From: CAZKCI01 sp964584165
Lineage (GTDB): Bacteria; Auribacterota; Erginobacteria; Erginobacterales; CAZKCI01
Length of the DNA stretch: 64,000 bases
NCBI GenBank assembly: GCA_964584165.1
Contig: CAZOYW010000010.1
Location: 1-64,000, forward strand
Direction of reading: 5' to 3'
Part shown: one piece after another, positions 7,938 to 16,292 of the stretch
Layout of the letters: each line of letters opens with the position of its first letter
How positions within the stretch are numbered: the first letter of the stretch is position 1
Notes under the pieces: generated by a model
What the model saw: the letters and a program-made list of their open reading frames with translations, nothing else
What the model was told of the DNA's origin: nothing
The model's database searches: none
Program-made: the position numbers and the translations under genes

Positions 7938-8708
7938 CTACTTGGGCGAAGTCCCTTCGTTCTCAAGGGGATAGGAAGAGGCGTCCATTTCGAGACGCCG
8001 GGTCAGGCTCCCCCCCGGGAAGCTCAAGGAATCGCTGATCAGGTGGGAGATCCGCTCCGCCCCGGTTTCGGCGCCGTCCCGGACTTCCAGGGAGACGCTG
8101 ATCTTCATCTCCGGGGGCTTTCTCCAGTAGAAGGGGGAGGGGGGGAAGAGGTAGGTCGTTCCGCTGTGGATGCTGAAATCGGCCGCCTTCTCCAGCGCTT
8201 CCCTTCTCTTCTCCGGGGGGGCGGAGAAGAGGCAGTTCCGCTGGTCGCCCGAAGCGCGGAAGGCCTCGATCCCGGCGTCCAGGACCGGGTCGAGACCGGT
8301 GACGAAGGAGTATTCCTTCTGGCCCGGGAGGAGGATGAGGACATCCTGTCCGTTCGCCTCCCGCCGGGAGAGCGAATTGCGGACGACGAGATGCTCCAGG
8401 TAGAGGGGGGGAAGGGAGACGAATATGGCGAGTTGGGCCTCGCCCCCCCGGAGCGCGGGGTCGAGGTCGATCTCGAGCGAGACCGGCGCATAGACGGCGG
8501 CGGGGTTGTCCCCGGCGGTTTGGTCCCCCCGCGCCACCGGGATCTCGCGGAGGGTGAGGCGCACCCCGGTCAGGTCGCCGCCGGGATAGGGGCAATCGGC
8601 ATGGAAGACGCACTCCTGGTCTCCGGCGGGGTCGCGCGCCTCAAGGACATCAGTCCGGGGCGAGGGGGAGGCCGCCGCGACGGCCAAGGCAAGGATACAG
8701 GGGATCAT
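7938..8708 (-). CDS. exported protein of unknown function
   Basis: A 256-residue protein starting MIPCILALAVAAASPSP, a short signal peptide with likely cleavage near residue 14-20. I choose this ATG because upstream extension has no signal peptide and crosses the divergent promoter region. The mature part is rich in beta-prone segments (VSLEIDLDP, AQLAIFVSLPP, KISVSLEVRD) with few cysteines and no recognised catalytic motif, suggesting a soluble periplasmic beta protein. A TATAAT lies nine bases before the start codon on the minus strand. I do not recognise the family. Confidence 0.7.
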   Translation of the reverse strand: MIPCILALAVAAASPSPRTDVLEARDPAGDQECVFHADCPYPGGDLTGVRLTLREIPVARGDQTAGDNPAAVYAPVSLEIDLDPALRGGEAQLAIFVSLPPLYLEHLVVRNSLSRREANGQDVLILLPGQKEYSFVTGLDPVLDAGIEAFRASGDQRNCLFSAPPEKRREALEKAADFSIHSGTTYLFPPSPFYWRKPPEMKISVSLEVRDGAETGAERISHLISDSLSFPGGSLTRRLEMDASSYPLENEGTSPK

Positions 8709-8717
8709 AACCTTAAC

Positions 8718-8723
8718 ATTATA
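8718..8723 (-). promoter_or_regulatory. -10 element (TATAAT) of the exported protein gene
   Basis: On the minus strand a perfect TATAAT ends nine bases before the ATG at 8708. An AAGG is also present in that short space, but the predicted start site would leave at most a few leader bases. No clear -35 is visible. Confidence 0.4.
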
Positions 8724-8776
8724 GCAAAAATGCCCCCGGTGGTTCCCGATCGATCGTCTCCCCGCAGAAATATCCG

Positions 8777-8804
8777 TTGTCTCAAGCCCGGTACCGGGTA
8801 TAAT
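8777..8804 (+). promoter_or_regulatory. promoter with palindromic spacer for the acyl-CoA synthetase genes
   Basis: TTGTCT (8777-8782) and a perfect TATAAT (8799-8804) are 16 bases apart. The spacer contains the 12-bp perfect palindrome CCCGGTACCGGG (8787-8798), a possible operator placed between -35 and -10. Confidence 0.6.
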
Positions 8805-8826
8805 CGTCCGCGAACCTTTTTTGCCC

Positions 8827-10266
8827 ATGCAATACGACCTCCAACGGATCCACGCCGGGATCGAGCCTTTCTTCTCCCCCCGTTCCGTGGCCGTCATCGG
8901 GGCTTCCCGGGACAAGCTCAAGGTCGGCCACACCGTCCTGGAAAGCCTGGTCCGGGGCGGCGCCTTCGCCCGCCCCGAGCTCAAGGGCTTTTCCGGCCCG
9001 ATCCACGCCATCAACCCCAAGGAGAAGGAGATCCTGGGGGTTCAATGTTATCCCTCCGTCACCGCCGTCCCCGGGCCGGTCGACCAGGTCGTGGTCTGCG
9101 TCCCCGGTCCGGCGGTCCCCCAGGTGATGGAGGAGTGCGGGAAGAAAGGGGTCAAGGCCGCGATCATCCTCACCGCCGGCTTCGGGGAGGCGGGGGAGAA
9201 GGGGAAGAAGCTCCAGTCCCAGTTCATGGAGGTCGCCCGCCGTTACCAGATCCGGGTGGTCGGCCCCAACTGCCTGGGGATCCTCTATCCCCCCAACCAC
9301 CTGAACGCGAGCTTCGGCCTCACCCTTCCCTTCCCCGGGCCGGTCGCCTTCTTCAGCCAGTCCGGAGCGCTCGTGGACAGCATCATCGACTGGTCGCTCA
9401 AGGAACGCTACGGCTTTTCCGCCATCGTCTCCTACGGCAACAAGGCCGACATCGACGTCCCCGACCTCCTCGCCTGGGGAGCTCAAGACCCCCACACCAA
9501 GGCGATCGCCCTCTACCTCGAAGGGGTGGGGGACGGGCGCTACTTCCTCTCCATGGCGAGCCAGGTCGCGGCGAAGAAGCCGATCATCGCCCTCAAGGCC
9601 GGGCGCTCGGCGAAGGGGACGAAGGCGGTCTCCTCCCACACCGGATCCCTCTCCGGGTCCTACGAGGTCTACCGGGGCGTCTTCAAGCAGGCCGGCGTGA
9701 TCCTGGCCGACAACCTGACCGAGCTCCTGGGGATGAGCCAGGCCCTCGCCTGCCAGCCGGCCCCCGCCGGGAAGAGGATCGCCATCGTGACCAACGGGGG
9801 GGGCTGCGGCGTGATGTGCACCGACTACTGCCAGGAAGCGGGGCTGGAAATCAACGATCCGTCCCCCGAGATGATCGCCCGCCTCGACGCCACGGGTCTG
9901 ATGCACCCGGCCTGGTCGCGGGGGAACCCCTTCGACCTCGTCGGCGACGCCGCTCCCGATCGCTACCGGGCGGCCCTGGAGGAGATCATGAAGTCCGATC
10001 TCTACGACGGGGTCGTGGTGATCCAGACCCTCCAGGCGGTGACCGACGGCCTGGGCGACGCCAAGGTCGCGGTGGAGATGCGGCGCAAGTACGACAAGCC
10101 CCTGATCGCCGCCTTCATGGGGGGAGTGATCTCCGAGCCGGGGATCCGCCATCTCATGGAGAACGGCATCCCCAACTTCTTCGACGTGAAGCAGGTCGCC
10201 TACGCCATGAAATCCCTCCTCGACCACGGCGAGTACGCCCGCCGCTTCTCCGGAGGCCCCCGATGA
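8827..10266 (+). CDS. acdA: acetate/acyl--CoA ligase (ADP-forming), alpha subunit
   Basis: Interconverts acyl-CoA and acid with substrate-level ATP formation, together with the ATP-grasp subunit encoded next. The 479-residue protein has the CoA-binding Rossmann domain first (SVAVIGASRDKLKVGHTVLE), then the flavodoxin-like ligase domains with AFFSQSGALVDSIIDW, the conserved SHTGSLSGSYEVYRGVF and VTNGGGCGVMCTDYC. I prefer ATG 8827 over the TTG at 8821. It overlaps the beta subunit by four bases (ATGA). In anaerobes this pair usually makes ATP from acetyl-CoA during fermentation; the true acyl range is unknown. Confidence 0.88.
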   Translation: MQYDLQRIHAGIEPFFSPRSVAVIGASRDKLKVGHTVLESLVRGGAFARPELKGFSGPIHAINPKEKEILGVQCYPSVTAVPGPVDQVVVCVPGPAVPQVMEECGKKGVKAAIILTAGFGEAGEKGKKLQSQFMEVARRYQIRVVGPNCLGILYPPNHLNASFGLTLPFPGPVAFFSQSGALVDSIIDWSLKERYGFSAIVSYGNKADIDVPDLLAWGAQDPHTKAIALYLEGVGDGRYFLSMASQVAAKKPIIALKAGRSAKGTKAVSSHTGSLSGSYEVYRGVFKQAGVILADNLTELLGMSQALACQPAPAGKRIAIVTNGGGCGVMCTDYCQEAGLEINDPSPEMIARLDATGLMHPAWSRGNPFDLVGDAAPDRYRAALEEIMKSDLYDGVVVIQTLQAVTDGLGDAKVAVEMRRKYDKPLIAAFMGGVISEPGIRHLMENGIPNFFDVKQVAYAMKSLLDHGEYARRFSGGPR

Positions 10267-10967
10267 GCGCGCTCGAAACGATCCTCGCCGCGGCCCGGGG
10301 GGAAGGGCGGAACTTTCTCCTGGAGTACGAGGCCGAGGAGATCCTCGCCGCCCGGGGCATCCCGGTGGCCCCCGGGGCGCTCGCGGGGAACGCGGAAGAG
10401 ACGGCGGCGGCCGCGGAGCGGATGGGCTTCCCGGTGGTGATCAAGGTGATGTCCCCCCAGATCATCCACAAGTCCGACGCCGGCGCGGTCAAGGTGGGGC
10501 TGCGCGACCGCGAGTCTCTTCTCGCCGCCCGCGAGACGATCCTGGCCAACGCCCGGAGGTACGCCCCGGCGGCCGAGATCAAGGGCGTTTTCGTGCAGAA
10601 GATGGTCGCCGCCGGGCGCGAGGTGATCGTGGGATCGTCCCGGGACCCCCAGTTCGGGCCGGTGATCATGTTCGGTTTGGGCGGGATTTTCGTCGAGGTG
10701 CTGAAGGACGTGGTCTTCCGCGTGGCCCCGGTCTCCCTCGAGGAAGCCAACCGCATGATCCGCGAGATCAAGACCGTCTCCATCCTCCGGGGGGTGCGGG
10801 GGGAGAAGCCGATCGACTTCTCCGCGCTCGCCTCCGTGGTCGAGAAGATCTCCCGCCTGGTAGCCGACGTCCCCGCCATCGCCGAACTCGACGCCAACCC
10901 CGTCCGGGTGGACGCCGAGCGGGCGGTCGTGGTGGACGCGCGGATCATCCTGGCGGGAAAGGAGTAG
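10263..10967 (+). CDS. acdB: acetate/acyl--CoA ligase (ADP-forming), beta (ATP-grasp) subunit
   Basis: The 234-residue partner of the preceding subunit. It has an ATP-grasp fold: LLEYEAEEILAARGIPVAPG at the start, VVIKVMSPQIIHKSDAGAVK for the lysine that contacts ATP, VQKMVAAGREVIVGSSRDP, and a C-terminal AELDANPVRVD metal-binding block. It is the separate-subunit arrangement, not the fused form. Translation is coupled through the overlapping start. The gene ends in a GGAGTAGT word array. Confidence 0.88.
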   Translation: MSALETILAAARGEGRNFLLEYEAEEILAARGIPVAPGALAGNAEETAAAAERMGFPVVIKVMSPQIIHKSDAGAVKVGLRDRESLLAARETILANARRYAPAAEIKGVFVQKMVAAGREVIVGSSRDPQFGPVIMFGLGGIFVEVLKDVVFRVAPVSLEEANRMIREIKTVSILRGVRGEKPIDFSALASVVEKISRLVADVPAIAELDANPVRVDAERAVVVDARIILAGKE

Positions 10968-11046
10968 TGGAGTAGTGGAGTGATGGCGTCCGCCGCTGTT
11001 CAATGCTCCAGTGCTCCAATACTCCGGTACTCCATTACTCCAGTTT
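10966..11046. repeat. GTAGTGGAG / CTCCATTACTCC word array
   Basis: Forward units (agtggagtagtggagtga) at 10966-10984 and reverse units (ctccagtgctccaatactcc and following) at 11003-11046 allow a long imperfect stem between acdB and the next gene. Confidence 0.75.
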
Positions 11047-11058
11047 TCTGAAACTCCC

Positions 11059-11235
11059 GTGCTGATCTTTCTCGCCACCTTTCTGAAGGCGTTCGCGATC
11101 CATCTCGTCCACCTCCTGCCCCTGCTCGGGCTCCTGGTCACCGGGATCGTGGTGGCTTCCGCGGTCAACTCGGTCTCCAAGGCCTATGCCCGGAAGTTCG
11201 AGTTCCGCGCCGAAGAGGCCGGAGACAGGAGATGA
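11059..11235 (+). CDS. very small single-span membrane protein
   Basis: A 58-residue protein starting at GTG 11059 and consisting mainly of hydrophobic residues (about 2-35) with a short basic and acidic tail (KAYARKFEFRAEEAG). It overlaps the start of the MetE-like gene by four bases (ATGA), which suggests coupled translation. Starting further upstream would translate the word array. I do not recognise a family, and existence depends on the overlap and hydrophobicity alone. Confidence 0.45.
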   Translation: MLIFLATFLKAFAIHLVHLLPLLGLLVTGIVVASAVNSVSKAYARKFEFRAEEAGDRR

Positions 11236-12278
11236 ATTCTCCCTTCGCTCCCTGCGGCCTCCCCACCGCGATCGGCTCCTTCCCCCACGCCGCTCCCGCC
11301 GAGGCCGTCGACCTGATGCTCCGCCGCCTCGATCAGGCGCCGGTCTGGCCCCAACTCCCCCAGCGCGGTTTCCTGGAGACGATGTGCCCGCAGTACTCGC
11401 AGGGCCTCCCCGGCCTGGTCGTCGATCGGGCGGCGGAGAGGATCTACTTCCGGATCGGGGACGACTTCCTCGCCCGCCTGGAAGCCTTCTACGCCCGGGT
11501 GATCGAGGAGGACCTGGACTACTTTGGGCTCTCCCCCGACCACGCGGCGGGTTTTCACCACCTGATCGACCGGCTGGGGCAGGCGGGGCGCCGTTTCCCC
11601 TTCCTCAAGGGGCAGGTGACCGGCCCGGTCACCTTCGCCCTCACCGTCACCGACGCCGACCGCTGCCCCGCCTTCTACCGGCCCGAGCTGGCCGACGCCA
11701 TCGTCAAGGCGCTGGCCTTGAACGCCCGCTGGCAGATCCGCCGGCTTAAGCCCTTCGCCGACCGGGTGATCATCTTCATCGACGAGCCCTACCTCTCCTC
11801 GGTCGGCTCGGCGGTGATCGCCCTCAAAGCGGAGGACGCCCGGGGGAAGATCGACGAAGTCGCCGCCGCGGTCCACGCCGAGGGCGCCCTCGCCGGGGTC
11901 CACTGCTGCGCCAACACCGACTGGTCGATCCTGGCCGGGTCCTCGGTCGACATCATCTCCTTCGACGCCTACGGTTACGCGAAAAACCTCCTCCTCTACG
12001 CCGCCGCCATCAAGAAATTCCTCGACCGCGGCGGGTGCCTCGCCTGGGGGATCGTGCCCTCGAGCCCGGAGGCGGACCAAGAGACGGGGGAGACGCTCTT
12101 CTCGAGGCTCTCGGAATCCTTCGGGAAGCTCTCCTCCGCGGGGATCGCTCCGGAGACGATCCTCCGCCAATCCCTGATCACGCCGTCCTGCGGGATGGGC
12201 ACGCTCGCGCCCTCTCTCAGCGATCGGATCCTGGGCTTGGTCGTAACTGTCTCCGACAAGGTAAGAAGTGAGAAGTAA
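11232..12278 (+). CDS. MetE/uroporphyrinogen decarboxylase-fold methyltransferase
   Basis: A 348-residue protein of the superfamily that includes the catalytic half of cobalamin-independent methionine synthase and methylcorrinoid methyltransferases. IGSFPH is near residue 14, KGQVTGPVTFALT at 126-138, FIDEP at 182-186, and the probable zinc ligands are His224, Cys226 (GVHCCANTD) and Cys320 (PSCGMG). It lacks the folate-binding N-terminal half of MetE, so its methyl donor is likely a methylated corrinoid protein or another one-carbon carrier. Its position before a cooC homologue suggests a link to the Wood-Ljungdahl pathway. That link is an inference; no other pathway genes lie in the window. 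Confidence 0.75.
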   Translation: MNSPFAPCGLPTAIGSFPHAAPAEAVDLMLRRLDQAPVWPQLPQRGFLETMCPQYSQGLPGLVVDRAAERIYFRIGDDFLARLEAFYARVIEEDLDYFGLSPDHAAGFHHLIDRLGQAGRRFPFLKGQVTGPVTFALTVTDADRCPAFYRPELADAIVKALALNARWQIRRLKPFADRVIIFIDEPYLSSVGSAVIALKAEDARGKIDEVAAAVHAEGALAGVHCCANTDWSILAGSSVDIISFDAYGYAKNLLLYAAAIKKFLDRGGCLAWGIVPSSPEADQETGETLFSRLSESFGKLSSAGIAPETILRQSLITPSCGMGTLAPSLSDRILGLVVTVSDKVRSEK

Positions 12279-12367
12279 GAAGTGAGAAGTAAGAAGTGTC
12301 AGGTGCAGGGGGGGCGCTAGTCACCAGTCACCATTCACCATTCACTATTCACCATTCACTATTCACC
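12258..12367. repeat. GAAGTGA / TTCACCA word arrays
   Basis: Units of aagaagtgagaagt overlap the end of the MetE-like gene, and units of attcaccattcactattcacc run up to the cooC start. Unlike most other gaps the two halves pair only weakly. Confidence 0.7.
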
Positions 12368-13108
12368 ATGATCATCGGCCTCTGCGGAAAAGGCGGCACC
12401 GGTAAGACGACGCTCGCCGCGCTCACGGTCAGGTATCTCCTCGGGAAGGGGATCCGTCCCGTTCTCGCGGTCGACGCCGACCCCAACGCCAACCTCGGCC
12501 GGGTATTGGGGGCCGACCCCGCGGGCGACCTGGGAACGGTCTGCGACGAGCTACTCGATCGGGCGAAGGGGAAGACGGCCGCCCTGAGCAAGCAGGAGAT
12601 CCTCGAGCTGGAGGTGGAACGCCTGCTCTGGGAAGGGGAGGGGTTCGACCTCCTGACCATGGGACGACCGGAGGGGCCGGGCTGCTACTGCTACCCGAAC
12701 CAGGTCCTCCGGACGCTTCTGGAGAAAGTGGCCGGGCGCTACCCGGCCGTGGTCGTGGACAACGAAGCGGGACTCGAGCACCTTTCCCGCCGCCTCCTCC
12801 GGAGGATGGACCTGATGCTCATCGTTTCCGACCCCGGCCCGCGGGGGCTGCTCACCGCCGGCCGGATCCGGGATCTCGTCCGCGAACTGAAGATCACGGT
12901 GGGGAAGGAGAGGCTGATCGTCAACCGCCTCCGGAAAGGCTCCGCCGCCCCGGCCGCCCCGGCCGGCCTCGCCGTGGCGGCGGCGATCCCCGCGGACAGC
13001 CGGGTCGCCGCCTTTGACGCGGAGGACCGGCCCCTCCTTGGCATCTCCGATTCTTCGCCCGCCTACCGTGCTCTCGCCCGCCTCCTCGACCGGGCGCTGG
13101 CCGGATGA
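12368..13108 (+). CDS. cooC: CooC-like nickel-insertion ATPase
   Basis: A 246-residue MinD/ParA-type ATPase of the CooC family, which inserts nickel into carbon monoxide dehydrogenase or acetyl-CoA synthase. The deviant P-loop GKGGTGKTT is at residues 7-15, DADPNANLG follows at 36-44, and the CooC-specific metal-binding motif GCYCYPN places Cys106 and Cys108 at the dimer interface. VDNEAGLEHLSRR is also conserved. I start at ATG 12368; the upstream in-frame sequence is repeat. CODH itself is not in the window. Together with the MetE-like methyltransferase and the acyl-CoA synthetase this suggests acetyl-CoA pathway metabolism. Confidence 0.85.
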   Translation: MIIGLCGKGGTGKTTLAALTVRYLLGKGIRPVLAVDADPNANLGRVLGADPAGDLGTVCDELLDRAKGKTAALSKQEILELEVERLLWEGEGFDLLTMGRPEGPGCYCYPNQVLRTLLEKVAGRYPAVVVDNEAGLEHLSRRLLRRMDLMLIVSDPGPRGLLTAGRIRDLVRELKITVGKERLIVNRLRKGSAAPAAPAGLAVAAAIPADSRVAAFDAEDRPLLGISDSSPAYRALARLLDRALAG

Positions 13109-13154
13109 CCATGAGCAGAACTTTAGTTCCGCACTTGAGCGTTATCGGGATCGC

Positions 13155-13874
13155 ATGACTGCCAAACCGCACCAGAGAGAACGGGCCGTTGAGTTCGTCC
13201 GCGACCTGCGCCGCTATCTCGAGCAGCTCCGGGAGGACGGGACGGAGTATCTCCTGATCGCCCGGGGGAAGGACTCGGACCCCGCCCCCGCCGTCCCCCG
13301 TTCCGCCGCCGCCCGCCCGCCTCCTCTCCGCCAGGTCGAAGAGGCGGTCCGCCGCTGCCGGCGCTGCCGCCTGGCCGGGACGCGGAAGCAGTCCGTTCCC
13401 GGGGAAGGGGGGATGAGGAAATCGGTCATGTTCGTCGGGGAAGGGCCGGGGGAGCAGGAGGACCTCTCCGGCCGCCCCTTCGTGGGGAGGGCGGGGAAGC
13501 TTCTGGATAAAATGATCGCCGCCATCGGCCTCAGCCGGGACGACGTCTACATCACCAACATCGTGAAATGCCGCCCGCCGGGAAACCGGGACCCCAAGCC
13601 GGACGAGGTGGTCGCCTGCTGGCCCTACCTGGAGAAGCAGATCGCGGTCCTCTCCCCCAAAGTCCTGGTCGCCCTGGGCTCCCCGGCGGCGAAGACTCTC
13701 CTCGACACCGACGAGGGGATTTCGCGCCTCCGGGGGAAGGTCCACGATTTCGAAGGGACGCCCCTCATCGCCACCTACCACCCCGCCTTTCTCCTGCGCG
13801 CCTACACGGTGGAGAACCGCACCAAGGCCTGGGAGGACATGAAGCTGGTGAGGAAGACGTTGGATGGGAAGTGA
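13155..13874 (+). CDS. uracil-DNA glycosylase, family 4 (iron-sulfur)
   Basis: Removes uracil from DNA at the start of base-excision repair. The 239-residue protein has the 4Fe-4S ligands Cys68, Cys71, Cys139 and Cys155 with spacing typical of family 4, the active-site motif GEGPGEQEDLSGRPFVGRAG at 95-114 and the HPAFLLR motif at 209-215. The first 60 residues are a low-complexity charged and Ala/Pro-rich extension common in this family. It is followed by PriA, an unusual primase and an exonuclease, forming a DNA-transaction neighbourhood. Confidence 0.92.
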   Translation: MTAKPHQRERAVEFVRDLRRYLEQLREDGTEYLLIARGKDSDPAPAVPRSAAARPPPLRQVEEAVRRCRRCRLAGTRKQSVPGEGGMRKSVMFVGEGPGEQEDLSGRPFVGRAGKLLDKMIAAIGLSRDDVYITNIVKCRPPGNRDPKPDEVVACWPYLEKQIAVLSPKVLVALGSPAAKTLLDTDEGISRLRGKVHDFEGTPLIATYHPAFLLRAYTVENRTKAWEDMKLVRKTLDGK

Positions 13875-14008
13875 TCGGCGGCCGGATCGTCCCGATCGAA
13901 CCTTCGATTCGATCGGGGCCGAGATGGATCTTTGGCGAGACGCCGCTCCCACACGAAACGATAAGCGACCAGCGACTAAATGCTGGTTAACAATGACTGC
14001 TTCTCACC
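13875..14008. repeat. intergenic repeats including a copy of the GGCGAGACGCC element
   Basis: Holds a GATCG-rich hairpin (cccgatcgaa with tcgatcggg, about 13890-13918) and, at 13921-13953, a copy of a dispersed element related to 28007-28038 and to the reverse strand of 62050-62082. No gene is seen. Confidence 0.7.
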
Positions 14009-16252
14009 GTGCCTGAGCAAGTAACCCCGACCGTTCCCCTCTGCGCCGAGGTCGTCCTCAACCTCCCGGTCGACCTCGCCTTGACCTACGCGGTTCCGGA
14101 TGAGCTCGCGCCCGAGATCCGGGTCGGCCAGAAGGTCCTCGCCCCCCTCGGCGCGACCAGCGCGGCCGGTTTCGTCGTCGCCTGCCCCGCCCCCGTCCCC
14201 GCCCGCCCCCCCCGCCCGCTGATCAAGATCCTCGACCGGCGGCCGCTCTTCCCGGAGTCCCTGGTGGCGCTCGTCTCCTGGATGGCCAAGTACTACTTCT
14301 GTCCCTTCGCCCGGGCCTGGAAGTGCGCGCTGCCCGCCCCGGTCCGGAAGGTCTCCCGGACGCCGGTCCGCCGCTTCGCTTCGCTCGCCCTTTCCGCCGG
14401 CGATCTCGCCGACCTGGCCGGGCGGATCGGGAAGCGGGCCCCGGCGCAGGTCAGGCTGCTGAAGGTCCTGGAGGAAAGGAAGCAACCCGTCGAGGCCGGC
14501 GCGCTTCTCTCCGCGGCGGCGGCGTCTCCGGAGGCGCTCCGGGGGCTAGTCAAGAGGGGCGCGGTGCGCATCGCGACCCGGGCCGTGGAGCGGGACTCCT
14601 GGGCCGGGGAGACGATCCTCCCCACCGCCCCCCTCGCGCTCACGCCCGAGCAGTCGGCGGCTCTCGGCCGGATCGCGGAGCGGATCGAGAAGGGGGGGTT
14701 CCAGGTTTTCCTTCTCCACGGGATCACCGGCTCCGGGAAGACCGAGATCTACCTCCAGGCGATCGCCCGGGTCCTCGCCCGGAGACGGTCCGTCATCGTC
14801 CTGGTCCCGGAGATCTCGCTCACCCCCCAGGCCGGGGAGCGGTTCAAGGCGCGCTTCGGCGACGAGGTGGCGATCCTGCACAGCGCCCTCTCCGAGGGAG
14901 AGCGCCACGACCAGTGGCGGCGGGCGGCGGAGGGGCGGGCCCGGATCGTGGTCGGCCCGCGCTCGGCGGTCTTCGCCCCGGTCCGGGACCTCGGCCTGAT
15001 CGTGGTCGACGAGGAGCACGAAACCTCCTACAAGCAGTCCGCCCAGTCGCCCTTCTACCACGCGCGGGATCTCGCGGTGATGCGGGCGAAGATCGAGGGG
15101 GCGCCGGCCGTCCTCGGCTCGGCCACCCCTTCCCTGGAGAGCTACTACAACTACCGGCGGGGGAAGTACGAGCTCCTCCATCTTCCCGCGCGTCCGGGCG
15201 GGGCCGATCTCCCCCGGGTCACCGTGGTCGACATGAAGGCGGAGGTGGAGCGGGAGGGGAGGGTGGTCACCTTCTCCCGCCAGCTTCTCGACGCGATCCA
15301 GCTCAACCTCTCGGAGGGGCGGCAGACCATCCTTTTCCTGAACCGCCGGGGTTTCCACACCCTGGCCATCTGCCGGGCCTGCGGCTGGGTCGCCCAATGC
15401 CGGCACTGCTCGGTCTCGCTCGCCTATCACAAGGCGCGCCGGATCCTGATCTGCCACCTCTGCGGTTTCACCGCCGCCCCGCCCACGGTCTGTCCCGCCT
15501 GCCGCCAGCGCGAGGTCTCGCTCACCGGGTTGGGGACCCAGCGGGTCGAGGAGCAGCTCCGCCTTTTCTTCCCGGGGGCGCGGATCCGGAGGATGGATAC
15601 CGACGCGGTCGGCTTCCGGGACGCCCACCGGGAGATCCTCTCCGAGTTCAAGGCGGGCAAGATCGACATCCTGGTCGGGACCCAGATGATCGCCAAGGGT
15701 CTCGACTACCCGAACGTCACGCTGGTCGGCGTGGTTTTCGCCGACACCGCCCTCTCTCTCGCCGACTTCCGCGCCACCGAGTACACCTTCCAGGTTCTCA
15801 CCCAGGTCACCGGCCGCTCGGGGCGGGGGGAACTGAAGGGGCGGGTGATCGTCCAGACCTACGCGCCGGGCCATCCCGCGATCCGGGCCGCCGCCCGCCA
15901 GGAGTTCGAGCCCTTCTTCGACCGGGAGATCGCCTTCCGCGAGGAGCTCCGCTACCCCCCGACCACCCATCTCCTGGCCGTGACCGTGCTCTCCTCCAAC
16001 GAGGAGAAGAGCCGGCGGATGGCGGAGTTCCTGGCCCGCCGCCTCCAGGCGACGGCCGTCCGGGGGAGCGAGATCCTTGGCCCCTCGCCGCCCCCGATCG
16101 CCCGGATCAAGGGGCGCTGGCGCTGGCAGGTGATGGCCAAGACCGCGAGCGTGGCCCCGGTTCTCGAGCAGCTGAAAAAGCTTCTTCCGCAGCTCAAGCT
16201 CCCCCGCGACGTGCGGATCGAGGTGGACGTGGACCCGGTCTCGATGCTCTGA
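14009..16252 (+). CDS. priA: replication restart helicase PriA
   Basis: Reloads the replisome at stalled forks. The 747-residue protein has an N-terminal 3'-end-binding domain (VALTYAVPDELAPEIRVGQ-type block), then the helicase core with Walker A GITGSGKT near residue 240, DEEH near 333, and LGSATPSLESYYN. The zinc-binding insertion contains CRACGWVAQCRHC and CHLCG/CPACR, eight cysteines in pairs. Helicase motifs V-VI follow (VGTQMIAKGLDYPNVTLVGV, QVTGRSGRG). Translation starts at GTG 14009. It is convergent with the primase gene, stops 40 bases apart. Confidence 0.95.
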   Translation: MPEQVTPTVPLCAEVVLNLPVDLALTYAVPDELAPEIRVGQKVLAPLGATSAAGFVVACPAPVPARPPRPLIKILDRRPLFPESLVALVSWMAKYYFCPFARAWKCALPAPVRKVSRTPVRRFASLALSAGDLADLAGRIGKRAPAQVRLLKVLEERKQPVEAGALLSAAAASPEALRGLVKRGAVRIATRAVERDSWAGETILPTAPLALTPEQSAALGRIAERIEKGGFQVFLLHGITGSGKTEIYLQAIARVLARRRSVIVLVPEISLTPQAGERFKARFGDEVAILHSALSEGERHDQWRRAAEGRARIVVGPRSAVFAPVRDLGLIVVDEEHETSYKQSAQSPFYHARDLAVMRAKIEGAPAVLGSATPSLESYYNYRRGKYELLHLPARPGGADLPRVTVVDMKAEVEREGRVVTFSRQLLDAIQLNLSEGRQTILFLNRRGFHTLAICRACGWVAQCRHCSVSLAYHKARRILICHLCGFTAAPPTVCPACRQREVSLTGLGTQRVEEQLRLFFPGARIRRMDTDAVGFRDAHREILSEFKAGKIDILVGTQMIAKGLDYPNVTLVGVVFADTALSLADFRATEYTFQVLTQVTGRSGRGELKGRVIVQTYAPGHPAIRAAARQEFEPFFDREIAFREELRYPPTTHLLAVTVLSSNEEKSRRMAEFLARRLQATAVRGSEILGPSPPPIARIKGRWRWQVMAKTASVAPVLEQLKKLLPQLKLPRDVRIEVDVDPVSML

Positions 16253-16292
16253 GGGGCGCCGCGGGAAGGCTCGAGAATATGATCAAAGCCCA

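Noticed and set aside
8043..10967. Very long open frame shifted relative to the acyl-CoA synthetase genes
   Set aside because: It overlaps acdA and acdB in another frame, is rich in Arg, Gly and Pro as expected of GC-rich shadow frames, and shows no family motif outside the true acdB part.
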